Shown: positions 34,488 to 42,886 of the stretch, in pieces
Position numbering within the stretch: the stretch's first letter is position 1
How the letters are laid out: each line of letters opens with the position of its first letter
NCBI RefSeq assembly: GCF_024343675.1
Contig: NZ_RJUD01000002.1
Location: forward strand, 62,001-126,000
Length of the DNA stretch: 64,000 nt
Source of the DNA: Lacihabitans sp. CS3-21
GTDB lineage: Bacteria > Bacteroidota > Bacteroidia > Cytophagales > Spirosomataceae
Reading direction: 5' to 3'
Position numbers and translations under genes: made by a program
The notes under the pieces: generated by a model
Seen by the model: the letters and a program-made list of their open reading frames with translations, nothing else
The model's database searches: none
Told to the model about the DNA's origin: nothing

Positions 34488-35318
34488 TCAAACTTCTACT
34501 ATTCCAAACTTTCGCTCAGGAGATTGAGTGTCTTGCAGGTAAAAATTTGCTGGGGTCATTCCTGTGAATTCTTTATAGTCTCTCACCAAGTGTTGGTAGT
34601 CGTAGTAACCGCATTCCAAGGCAATACTTAGCCAATCTTTATTTGGGAAAGCATTTTTCATTCTGAATGCCTTATCGAATCGGATGATTCGGGCAAAATA
34701 TTTTGGGTTAATACCGATGCGTTCATTAAAATTTCGTTCAAACTGTTTCGAACTCAAGCACGATTCCTTGGCTAACCAATCCAAAGAGAATTGATTAACG
34801 TTTTCTAGCATGGCTATACCAACTTTATCAATGGGTCGGATATCATAAGAAGATTTCCTGACCATATTCATCAGGAAATCTTCAACCAACGGAATCATTT
34901 TGGGATAATCTTCTATATTACTAAGCCTTTGATTAAGGTTTCTTACTTCATTGCCTAAAACCGCCTCTGCATCGAAATATTGGTTGTTCAAATCGATGGT
35001 CGGAATACCCGTCAGACGATACAACCCGCCTGGTTGAAAAACAACTTGAACCATCAAAAACTCTTTGCCAACCAATCGATGACTGACTACATTTTGCTGT
35101 CCAATAAGGGCAGAACGCACTCTTGATGGCGATCTACCATCTTCGTAGCTGACTTTTTCGGAGTCTCTCGGATAAAAGCTAAGTGTAACCTCAGGCCTTG
35201 GCGGATAGGCCTTTGCTGGAGGCAAAGTACTGTCAGTAAACAGTAAATGCATAAACCTATATAGCCTAACATAAGGTTTCAAAGCTAAACTTGGCTGTAA
35301 ATCATAAAAAAATGGCAT
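34488..35318 (-). CDS. AraC-family transcriptional regulator
   Basis: 276 residues. The N-terminal half is a beta domain (RPEVTLSFYPRD, SALIGQQ, VVFQPGGLYRLTGIP) of the kind called DUF6597, which should sense an effector. The C-terminal 100 residues hold two helix-turn-helix motifs (LDWLAKESCLSSKQFERNFNERIG and WLSIALECGYYDYQHLVRDYKEFTGMTP). TAAATTTG at 35347-35340 on the minus strand is a good -7 box. It is divergent from nothing nearby and is convergent with the transglutaminase cluster; its likely target is its own gene or the cupin gene just upstream on the same strand. Confidence 0.88.
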   Translation of the reverse strand: MPFFYDLQPSLALKPYVRLYRFMHLLFTDSTLPPAKAYPPRPEVTLSFYPRDSEKVSYEDGRSPSRVRSALIGQQNVVSHRLVGKEFLMVQVVFQPGGLYRLTGIPTIDLNNQYFDAEAVLGNEVRNLNQRLSNIEDYPKMIPLVEDFLMNMVRKSSYDIRPIDKVGIAMLENVNQFSLDWLAKESCLSSKQFERNFNERIGINPKYFARIIRFDKAFRMKNAFPNKDWLSIALECGYYDYQHLVRDYKEFTGMTPANFYLQDTQSPERKFGIVEV

Positions 35319-35354
35319 AAGCTATATTTTTTTGATAGTCAAATTTAACTTTTT

Positions 35355-35903
35355 TTAGATAGAAATGGGTGGGCCGACCACTTTCATTCCATGGGCATGA
35401 TGAATTTCTTGAATGAGGGCTTCGGTTGGAGGTCCTTTTAGTTCATTCATTTTCTTGAAAAACTCTTCCATTTGCCCCGATGGTTGTAGAAAATATACCA
35501 ATTTGCCTTTGTCAGAAGTTTGTACCCAGGTATGCGGTACTGCTCTTGGAAGAAATATGGTATCTCCCGCTTTAAGGGTCATTCTTTCTGTGTCAAGTTG
35601 AAAAATGTATTCTCCTTCTACCACATAGAATATTTCGTCTTGCTCATAATGTACGTGTAAAGGTGGTCCAATTTTCTCAAAACCCACATATTCCAATACT
35701 GTCAGTTGCCCATCGGTGTCTTTTGAGGAGATTTTTACGTCGTTGGGATTTATGCCTCGGTACTTTATCGGCTGGTTAAATCTATCCTTGCCAGCAGCTA
35801 CTTTGAAGCCTTTTTTGTTTCGAATTTTGGCGTTTACCTTACTGGCTGCCAGCACTATGGGCAAGGAAACCAAAGTGTTTTGAATAAAATTTCTGCGTTT
35901 CAT
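35355..35903 (-). CDS. Exported cupin-domain protein with twin-arginine signal
   Basis: 182 residues. The N-terminus (MKRRNFIQNTLVSLPIVLAASKVNA) is a twin-arginine-type signal, suggesting export in a folded, perhaps metal-loaded state. The single cupin barrel carries PPLHVHYEQDEIFYVVEGEY, whose two His and one Glu are the first metal motif, and PRAVPHTWVQ with the second-motif His. Cupins of this size are dioxygenases, isomerases or binding proteins. The AraC-type gene lies 36 bp downstream on the same strand. The substrate is unknown. Confidence 0.85.
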   Translation of the reverse strand: MKRRNFIQNTLVSLPIVLAASKVNAKIRNKKGFKVAAGKDRFNQPIKYRGINPNDVKISSKDTDGQLTVLEYVGFEKIGPPLHVHYEQDEIFYVVEGEYIFQLDTERMTLKAGDTIFLPRAVPHTWVQTSDKGKLVYFLQPSGQMEEFFKKMNELKGPPTEALIQEIHHAHGMKVVGPPISI

Positions 35904-36014
35904 GTCTTTGTAAATTAAATTGGTTTAAATAATTCTTCTTTACAAAGTTTGGATTTTGGCGGATATGTTTAGTGGTAAAAAATGGACATGTTTTGGGTGG
36001 GGTTGTTTTTTATA

Positions 36015-36222
36015 AAACACATAGGCACATAGTTTTCATTGAATATTATTGACGAAATGGTTCTTTTAGGCTTCTCATTGATGGTTTTACCACAGAGGTC
36101 ACAGAGTTTTACACAGAGTTACACAGTTTTTTTTGATAATTAAAAATGATATATATATAAGCAATTCGCCACTAACGCAAATAAACTTATATTTTCTATG
36201 TTCCCTATGCCTCTATGTGTTT
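36015..36222. repeat. Family B element with imperfect terminal inverted repeats
   Basis: AAACACATAGGCACATAG (36015-36032) is nearly the reverse complement of CTATGCCTCTATGTGTTT (36205-36222). The inside holds a CACAGAG / ACACAG repeat array near 36090-36128 and an AT-rich tract. There is no ORF. It fills most of the 330-bp gap 35904-36233. The size and ends recall a miniature inverted-repeat element, but no target duplication is evident to me. Confidence 0.5.
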
Positions 36223-36233
36223 AAATTAACCCC

Positions 36234-37724
36234 TCAAAATCCCCCAAAATCCACCTCTGTTTTCTGATAGCCATACGCCTGGCTGAGTGGGATGGTGCGG
36301 TTGTTGTCGCCCATCGATATTTCGATGTCTTCCATCGTAAACTGTGAAGGGTGTTCGTAGCCACATGCATGCGATAATTCTAGTATTTCTTTGTTGATGG
36401 TCTTGAGATAATTATAAAAACGCACACTTTTCAATTCGGGATTCAGGCCTGACTCCAGCCATTTGTTATTGGTAGCTATACCTACTGGACAAGCATTGGT
36501 GTGGCATTTTTGTGCTTGAATACACCCAATACTCATCATCGCTTCTCTGGCCACGTTTATCATATCTACGCCCATTGCAAAGGCCATGATGGCCTTCTCT
36601 GGCAATCCAAGCTTGCCCGATCCTATGAATACTATCTTTTTCTCTAAGCCGTATTTTTGAAATATCTTGTAAATATTGGAGAATGCATGAACCCACGGGA
36701 GTGAAACATGGTCTGCAAATGCCCTCGGAGCAGCTCCTGTGCCACCTTCGCCACCGTCTATGGTTATGAAATCTGGGCCTTTGCCTGTTTCTTTCATTTT
36801 TTGAGCGAGCGTTTCCCACATGTCTAACTTACCTACCGCCGACTTCAATCCGACTGGTAGGCCACTAGCGTCAGCCATCGATTCTATAAAATCTATCATT
36901 TGCGGAATATCTGTAAATGCTGTGTGATACGCTGGAGAAATTACATCTTTACCCACTGCTACGCCTCTAATGTCTGCTATTTCTTGGGTTACTTTTTTGC
37001 CAGGTAACATGCCCCCTTTGCCAGGTTTTGCACCTTGCGAAAGCTTGAGTTCCAACATTTTTATGCATGGATTTTTGCTTGTAAGTACCTTTAGCTTTTC
37101 AATACTAAAATTCCCTTTTTCGTCTCTTACTCCAAAATAGCCCGTGCCGATATTTAACACCACGTCACCACCTTTGGCATGGTAGGAAGAGAATCCGCCT
37201 TCGCCAGTATTGTGATAACAGCCGGCCATTTGAGCACCCAAATTGAGCGAAGTGATAGCTGCACCAGACAATGAGCCATAGCTCATCGCACTGATATTGA
37301 TTACTGATTGCGGATGATATGGTTTTTGTCTTTGAGGCCCTATAATTTTGGCAGATGGGCAATAGGAAGTATTTTTGAAAGACGGATGCTTTTCATCCAG
37401 TCTAAATGGCATCATTGCAGGTTTTATGAATACATAGCCCGGCTCATGTATATCTTGGTCAGTACCAAAGCCTTGCATATTGTTTTCGGTCTTGGAAGAA
37501 GCATAAATCCAAGTTCGTTGTTGGCGGTTAAAAGGTAATTCCTCGCGGTTATTGGCCACAATATATTGGCGAAGTTCGGGTCCGAAACTTTCTAAAAAGT
37601 ATCTAATATGCCCGACCAAAGGGAAATTATGTTGTATTGTATGCTTCTTTTGAAAAATATCTCGGAGGAAAATTAAGAATAAAATGACCAAAATATAGCC
37701 CCACCATGGAAAATCGAAATTCAT
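36234..37724 (-). CDS. FMN-binding glutamate synthase-like protein
   Basis: 496 residues. One N-terminal transmembrane helix (about 4-22) is followed by the FMN-binding TIM barrel of glutamate synthase (GltB central domain): MSYGSLSGAAITSLNLGA, KPGKGGMLPGKKV, ITIDGGEGGTGAAPRAF and MGVDMINVAREAMMSIGC. Three cysteines in GCIQAQKCHTNACPVGIATN match the [3Fe-4S] ligands. The glutaminase and C-terminal helical domains of true GltB are missing, so this is the stand-alone, membrane-anchored COG0069 form of unknown substrate. Its start overlaps the stop of the GH130 gene by 4 bp. Confidence 0.87.
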   Translation of the reverse strand: MNFDFPWWGYILVILFLIFLRDIFQKKHTIQHNFPLVGHIRYFLESFGPELRQYIVANNREELPFNRQQRTWIYASSKTENNMQGFGTDQDIHEPGYVFIKPAMMPFRLDEKHPSFKNTSYCPSAKIIGPQRQKPYHPQSVINISAMSYGSLSGAAITSLNLGAQMAGCYHNTGEGGFSSYHAKGGDVVLNIGTGYFGVRDEKGNFSIEKLKVLTSKNPCIKMLELKLSQGAKPGKGGMLPGKKVTQEIADIRGVAVGKDVISPAYHTAFTDIPQMIDFIESMADASGLPVGLKSAVGKLDMWETLAQKMKETGKGPDFITIDGGEGGTGAAPRAFADHVSLPWVHAFSNIYKIFQKYGLEKKIVFIGSGKLGLPEKAIMAFAMGVDMINVAREAMMSIGCIQAQKCHTNACPVGIATNNKWLESGLNPELKSVRFYNYLKTINKEILELSHACGYEHPSQFTMEDIEISMGDNNRTIPLSQAYGYQKTEVDFGGF

Positions 37725-38845
37725 TGTTTTTTGTTTTTTTGTGATGAAATGGCCAAGCCTACGAAGGAATCAGCTGTGCCATAATAAAGATACCATTTGT
37801 TTTTAAAGAAAACCAAACCCTCGGCAAAAGTAGTTCCAGCTTTATATTGGCCAGTAACTTCATGAGCTAAACTCGGAACCAAAAAAGGTTTTTCTGAACG
37901 TTTGAGTACCGTTTTCAAATCTATTGGATCAAAAACAACTCTCCCGACTGTATAAGTTCCGAGTGGAAATTCTAAAGATGCATTTTCTTTGAAATCACTA
38001 TTTTTGCCATTGTAAACCAATACCACACCTTCATCCGTAATCATGGCTGGTGGGCCACATTCTGTTAGATTGCTGTCAAAAAAGCCTTTTCTGGTTTGAA
38101 TTACAAAACTCAATTTTCCAGTATTATCTAGTTCTGGATACCAATCATACAGATTTTCTGACCAGGCCAGATTTACACCATGTTCGCCCCAATACATCCA
38201 ATATTTACCGTTTATTTTGGCTGCTACATAATTTTTCCCTTCTAATTTGGTTAAAATTGAACCTGATTTAGAAGCCATGTTTTTGAATTTTCCCTCATAA
38301 GCTTTTGTAAAAGCAGGCCCTTTTTTCTCCCAATTTATCAAATCTTTTGAGAAAGCGATTGAAAGTCTTGGCGTGTCATAATTCCATGCTGTATAAGCCA
38401 TTACGTAAGTTCCTTCTGCAGTTTGTACTACCCGTGGGTCTTCACATCCACCTAGCGAATCATATATGGAGAAATTATCTTCCGCTGGATATAATACGGG
38501 TTTTGGGTATTTTTCGAAATTTATACCATCTGTACTTTCGGCCAAGCCAATTCTTGAAGTTCGTCCCCCTAGATGTGCCTTTGGATTGTCTTCTGCTCGG
38601 TATAACAACATTATTTTGTCATCTTTCACAATGGCTGCGGGATTAAAAACATCAGCCTTTTGCCATTTTACAATGGTTTTTTTCATTGGGCAGTCAAAAA
38701 CGAAAGTAGAATCTGCTTTTAAGATAGGATTTATTTCTGTTTTGTGGAATGCATCGAAATCTATTTGCGAAATACCCGTTTGGGAAGTTTTACAAGAGCC
38801 AAACCCAAAGAGTAAGAGTAATAGGAATACATTTTTGAGTTTCAT
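37721..38845 (-). CDS. GH130-like glycosidase/phosphorylase lipoprotein
   Basis: 374 residues. The signal peptide ends in a lipobox (GSC, Cys18), so the enzyme is membrane-anchored outside the cytoplasm. The five-bladed propeller of family GH130 is seen in FNPAAIVKDDKIMLLYRAED, SRIGLAESTDGINFEKYP, GGCEDPRVVQTAEGTYVMAYTAW, WMYWGE and LVYNGKNS. GH130 enzymes phosphorolyse or hydrolyse beta-mannosides; the ED in GGCEDPR is at the usual catalytic site. Secretion favours a hydrolase rather than a phosphorylase, but this is inference. It is the first gene of a pair with the FMN protein. Confidence 0.85.
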   Translation of the reverse strand: MKLKNVFLLLLLFGFGSCKTSQTGISQIDFDAFHKTEINPILKADSTFVFDCPMKKTIVKWQKADVFNPAAIVKDDKIMLLYRAEDNPKAHLGGRTSRIGLAESTDGINFEKYPKPVLYPAEDNFSIYDSLGGCEDPRVVQTAEGTYVMAYTAWNYDTPRLSIAFSKDLINWEKKGPAFTKAYEGKFKNMASKSGSILTKLEGKNYVAAKINGKYWMYWGEHGVNLAWSENLYDWYPELDNTGKLSFVIQTRKGFFDSNLTECGPPAMITDEGVVLVYNGKNSDFKENASLEFPLGTYTVGRVVFDPIDLKTVLKRSEKPFLVPSLAHEVTGQYKAGTTFAEGLVFFKNKWYLYYGTADSFVGLAISSQKNKKQ

Positions 38846-38867
38846 AAGGTTGTTTTTTTAGACCTCT

Positions 38868-38901
38868 AAAAAACAAAAAAAGCTCGGCATAACCGAGCTT
38901 T
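38868..38901 (-). terminator. Terminator of secDF
   Basis: AAAGCTCGG (38879-38887) pairs with CCGAGCTTT (38893-38901), loop CATAA. On the minus strand the stem is followed by a U-rich run. It lies 27 bp past the secDF stop codon. Confidence 0.85.
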
Positions 38902-38927
38902 CTCTAAAAAAATATGATTTCTTTTTC

Positions 38928-41867
38928 TTATTTCTTTATATCTATTGCTGGAACTGTTTTCATCGATTCGCCGTCCTTTTCAAGTCGTCTTTGCATAGCA
39001 TCGACAACAATCGGTGCGGCAATAAACAATGATGAGTAAGTACCTACAATTACACCAATAAACATAGCAAAAATAAATCCTCTGATGGTTTCCCCACCAA
39101 ATATCAATAGAATTAACAATACCAATAGCGTAGCCACACCAGTCACGGCAGTTCTACTCAAAGTGCTGTTCAAGGCGTTATTGATAGTCGTTTCGATAGG
39201 TTCTTTGCTTGAGCCTTTCTCTCTTAGGTACTCACGAATACGGTCAAAAATTACGACAGTATCACTCATAGAGTAACCCATCAAGGTCAATACAGCACCC
39301 ACAAAAGCTTGGTCAATGTCTAAAGAGAATGGCAAGATTCCGTTAAGGATAGAGAATATTCCCAAGATAACCAGAACGTCGTGGAATAGAGCTACAACCG
39401 CACCGAATCCAAAGGCGACGCTTCTAAATCTGATATAGATATAGATAAATGTAAGTATTAAGGCATAAATAATGGCCTTCAAAGATGACCAAATGGTGTC
39501 ATTGGCAATAGTTGCTCCTACTTTAGAGAAGGACATCACTTTACCCTTATTTCCATTTATTGACGATACAGCTTTTCCTAAGTCGGCTGTGATTTGTTTC
39601 TCAACCTCAGGCTCTGTATTATCTATTTTGTATGCAGAAGTTACCATTACTTGGTCAAATCCACCGTAAGTTTTCACTTCTGCAGTTGAACCCTGAAATA
39701 CTCCTTCTACAGCAGTTCTTACTTCTTCTGTATTGGCTGTTTTTTCAAACTTCACCACAAAAGTTCTACCACCTTTAAAGTCAACACCTAATCCAAAGCC
39801 TCTTATGCCAATAGAAATTGCACCTGCTAATATAATAGTAGCAGAAATGATGTAGAATACTTTTCTTTTCTTGATAAAATCAATATTAGAATCTTTGAAA
39901 AGTTTCTCCGTCCAAGCAGTTTTGAAATTAATCGTTTTGCCTTTTTTGATGTTGTAATCAAACAATAATCTCGATACAAAAACTGCACAAAACAATGAAG
40001 TGAATATACCTATTAACAATGTCGTAGCAAATCCTTTTACAAGACCAGTTCCGAATATCATCAAAATAACAGCCGTTATCAAGTTAGTTACGTTAGAGTC
40101 AATGATTGACGGCATCGCGTTTTTAAAACCATCACCCACAGCTGTAATAAAGCTTTTTCCTGAAGACAATTCTTCTTTGATACGCTCATAAATAAGCACG
40201 TTGGCATCCACCGACATACCCACCGAAAGTACCAAACCAGCAATTCCTGGCAAAGTCATGGTTGCACCAAAAGATGCCATAACACCTAAAAGCAATACCA
40301 AGTTGACCAATAGGGCAGCATTGGCAATCCATCCAGCTTTGCTGTAGTACACCATCACGAAAATCAAAACCGCAACAAGGCCCAATATTGATGATAACAC
40401 ACCCGCATTTACGGCTTTAGCACCTACAGAAGCTCCCACTGTGGCTTCTTCTATGATATTGGTTGGAGCTGGTAATTTACCTGCTTTCAAAACGTTGGCT
40501 AAGTCTTGTGCTTGTTCTACACTAAAACCTCCAGAAATACTTGAGCTTCCGCCAGAGATTTCTTGGTTTACATTTGGTGCTGAATATACATAGTTGTCCA
40601 ATATGATGGCGATGCTATTTCCAACATTGGCACCTGTCAAAGTTTTCCATTTTCTGGCTCCCAACGCATTCATTTGCATCGTTACATCTGGTTTTCCAGT
40701 CATTGGGTCGTAATCTTGTTTCGCATTCGTGATTACGTCTCCTTCGATTGGAGCATTACCATGGTCTTTAACCGCATAAACAGGCACTACTTCTTCTTTA
40801 GTTACTGGGTTCTCCACAGGACTAATGTCGAACATAAAGGTCATATTTGCTGGAAAAATTCCTAAAGCTTCTGGGCGTCTTAAAACTTCATTAAGTCTTG
40901 AAGTATCTTTAGTTCTAACCGCTAAGCCACCTGTTGGAGATGCTACAAATATATTGGCAAGTGAGTTTGCATTGGCCAATGAATCTGTGCCTGTAGAATC
41001 AGTCTTTGTTTTCAAAGCTGAAGCCAAGCTACTCTTAGAAGTATCTTTGGCTGCAATTTTCTTTTCTGCAGAAGCAATTTTAGATTCAAGATCTATTTTG
41101 GTCAATAAAGCAGAAAATGCTTCCAAAGATGGGTTAATCTCTTGGATACTATAAACCTCACAAAACTCCAATTTTGCAGCTCCTGATAATAATTTCCTTA
41201 CCCTTTCTGGGTTGTCAATACCCGGCAATTCAACTTGGATACGATTTGTACCAGGTATTTTTGAAAGATTAGGGTTGGCTACACCAAATTTATCAACCCT
41301 TGTTTGAATAACTTTATATGATCGGTCAAAAGCACCATCAACTTCTGTTTTTACATATCTGATAACTTCAGAATCTGAAGAATTTAGATTTAAAACATCT
41401 CTGTTTGAACTGTTAGAAAAGATTGAAGCCAATTTAGTGTCTTTGGCTAATTTTCTGTATTCAGCAACAAACAGATCTACGAAGTTTGTGCTACTGGTTA
41501 CTGCTACTTTTTTAGCTGCTTCTATCGCGATGTTTACTCTAGGGTCACGTGAGCCTTTGGCAAGCGTTCTTACGATTTCGGTAGGAGAAACTTCTAAAAT
41601 TACGTGCATACCTCCTTGAAGGTCAAGTCCAAGGCCTAATTCTTGCTTACTCAAATCTTCCAAAGTTGAACCCAAGAAAACATCTTGTTTCCATAAGGAG
41701 TCCAAGTATCTTTGTTTTTTGCTCAAATCCACTTTACCGTCTTTGCCAGTTGCATACGTAGCAGCGGTGTTTCTGATGTCGTTAACTTTCCAGGTTCTTA
41801 CCAAGTAGTAAATACTTATTAGAGAGAAAACAACAAATAGTACCAATATACCTAATCTGTTTTTCAT
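38928..41867 (-). CDS. secDF: Protein translocase subunit SecDF (fused)
   Basis: 979 residues, inner membrane. SecD part (1 to about 640): TM1 at 7-24, LGLDLQGGMHVILE at about 78, a large periplasmic domain with a low-complexity Ala/Ser/Lys insert near 255-310, and a six-helix membrane unit with LSVGMSVDANVLIYERIKEEL. SecF part (about 660-979): GLGVDFKGGRTFVVKF, then helices with LMGYSMSDTVVIFDRIREYL. SecDF uses the proton gradient to pull proteins through SecYEG. The fused form is usual in Bacteroidota. It is a monocistronic gene with its own terminator. Confidence 0.96.
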   Translation of the reverse strand: MKNRLGILVLFVVFSLISIYYLVRTWKVNDIRNTAATYATGKDGKVDLSKKQRYLDSLWKQDVFLGSTLEDLSKQELGLGLDLQGGMHVILEVSPTEIVRTLAKGSRDPRVNIAIEAAKKVAVTSSTNFVDLFVAEYRKLAKDTKLASIFSNSSNRDVLNLNSSDSEVIRYVKTEVDGAFDRSYKVIQTRVDKFGVANPNLSKIPGTNRIQVELPGIDNPERVRKLLSGAAKLEFCEVYSIQEINPSLEAFSALLTKIDLESKIASAEKKIAAKDTSKSSLASALKTKTDSTGTDSLANANSLANIFVASPTGGLAVRTKDTSRLNEVLRRPEALGIFPANMTFMFDISPVENPVTKEEVVPVYAVKDHGNAPIEGDVITNAKQDYDPMTGKPDVTMQMNALGARKWKTLTGANVGNSIAIILDNYVYSAPNVNQEISGGSSSISGGFSVEQAQDLANVLKAGKLPAPTNIIEEATVGASVGAKAVNAGVLSSILGLVAVLIFVMVYYSKAGWIANAALLVNLVLLLGVMASFGATMTLPGIAGLVLSVGMSVDANVLIYERIKEELSSGKSFITAVGDGFKNAMPSIIDSNVTNLITAVILMIFGTGLVKGFATTLLIGIFTSLFCAVFVSRLLFDYNIKKGKTINFKTAWTEKLFKDSNIDFIKKRKVFYIISATIILAGAISIGIRGFGLGVDFKGGRTFVVKFEKTANTEEVRTAVEGVFQGSTAEVKTYGGFDQVMVTSAYKIDNTEPEVEKQITADLGKAVSSINGNKGKVMSFSKVGATIANDTIWSSLKAIIYALILTFIYIYIRFRSVAFGFGAVVALFHDVLVILGIFSILNGILPFSLDIDQAFVGAVLTLMGYSMSDTVVIFDRIREYLREKGSSKEPIETTINNALNSTLSRTAVTGVATLLVLLILLIFGGETIRGFIFAMFIGVIVGTYSSLFIAAPIVVDAMQRRLEKDGESMKTVPAIDIKK

Positions 41868-41980
41868 AAATATTGATTGTATCCTTTTCCCAAAATTGGA
41901 TGTTTAATTGAAAATATAGCACACAGGGAAATTGTGCTTTTTATGGTTTAAAAGCTAATAATCACGAAAGGATCAGAATT

Positions 41981-42322
41981 TCAGGGAGCGTTTATAGCAA
42001 TATGATGCTCAAAAAGCTTATCGAAATAGGAATTTCTAAAAAATACGAAGAATGGCTTTGCAAATGGAGCATTTTGCTCATAGCCAATTATAAAGTTTTG
42101 ATCAAATACCAGTTGGAATTCCTCAAAAGAAAAGTCATAAGAAGGAACTACAGATTCGTGGCTGATTTGCTGAATTACTGGGGTTTCCTTTTCTTTGTTG
42201 TCCTTTTCTGAAGTTTCAAGTTGAGCTTGAGGTACATAACTAGCCGAAGCCACGTGTGCTGAAAACACGCTTACGAGCATCAATAGCCCGAGAATCTTCG
42301 ATATAATGTTATTCTTTCTCAT
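41981..42322 (-). CDS. Small exported protein, unknown function
   Basis: 113 residues from the ATG at 42322 (MRKNNIISKILGLLMLVSVFSAHVASA), chosen because the longer frame would begin upstream of the -7 box at 42339-42332. After signal cleavage the protein is short: a charged linker (LETSEKDNKEKETP), then SFEEFQLVFDQNFIIGYEQNAPFAKPFFVFFRN. It is rich in Phe and Tyr near the C-terminus, which may help membrane association. No family is recognised. It lies just upstream of secDF on the same strand (113 bp), perhaps by chance. Confidence 0.65.
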   Translation of the reverse strand: MRKNNIISKILGLLMLVSVFSAHVASASYVPQAQLETSEKDNKEKETPVIQQISHESVVPSYDFSFEEFQLVFDQNFIIGYEQNAPFAKPFFVFFRNSYFDKLFEHHIAINAP

Positions 42323-42331
42323 TTTGAAGCA

Positions 42332-42363
42332 CAAAAGTACAAAACCTTCCAAGAAAAAGTCAA
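42332..42363 (-). promoter_or_regulatory. Bacteroidota-type promoter
   Basis: On the minus strand a TTG (42363-42361) lies 21 nt before TACTTTTG (42339-42332), an exact TAnnTTTG box. The ATG at 42322 is 9 nt after the box, so the leader is very short. Confidence 0.55.
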
Positions 42364-42397
42364 GAAATATGCCAAAAATTAATATTTCTTGGAATTC

Positions 42398-42883
42398 TTA
42401 CTTTTTTACGGACTTCACCAATGCCTTTTTAGACATAATAATGAAACCCAAATCTTTCTTGCAGTTTTTATAAACCAGTGAATTTGTTTTGATAGGAAAA
42501 CTGTATAAATAAAGTGTATCGTTGACTTTCTGAATATTATCGCCGATTAATTGTTTTTGTTCTTTACTGAATTTGTAGGCCTCAAGTATTTCTCCAATTT
42601 TACCATTTTTCAAGGCTTCTGGTGTTACCAAACTCAAGTCTATCAATTCGATTTCAGTTCCTTCCAGGGTGATTTTGTCAGCACATTCTATATTTAATTC
42701 ACCATTAAATTTATCAGAAATAGACTTTCCTAAAGTATTGGCCACGTCAATGATTTCCTCTTGGTTGACTTTTTTTATTTTGTAGTCCGACATCAACTGT
42801 TTCACCTCGGCGGTATCCACACGTTTTACTTGTCCGCAAGATATTAACCCAAAAGTCAAAATTATGGTGCATATATTTTTCAT
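42398..42883 (-). CDS. Lipoprotein, unknown function
   Basis: 161 residues with a lipoprotein signal peptide (LISC, Cys16). The mature part starts with an alpha-helical segment (DTAEVKQLMSDYKIKKVNQEEIIDVANTLGKSI), followed by a mixed domain containing Cys residues near 66 and 142 that may pair. The helical DYKIKKVNQEEI pattern resembles heme-lacking relatives of DUF3365-like sensor domains, but the match is weak and is not asserted. It starts 3 bp after the QueA stop codon and so belongs to the QueA operon. Confidence 0.75.
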   Translation of the reverse strand: MKNICTIILTFGLISCGQVKRVDTAEVKQLMSDYKIKKVNQEEIIDVANTLGKSISDKFNGELNIECADKITLEGTEIELIDLSLVTPEALKNGKIGEILEAYKFSKEQKQLIGDNIQKVNDTLYLYSFPIKTNSLVYKNCKKDLGFIIMSKKALVKSVKK

Positions 42884-42886
42884 AAA

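Noticed and set aside
36015-36222. Intact insertion sequence
   Set aside because: About 208 bp long with no transposase frame; at most a miniature element.
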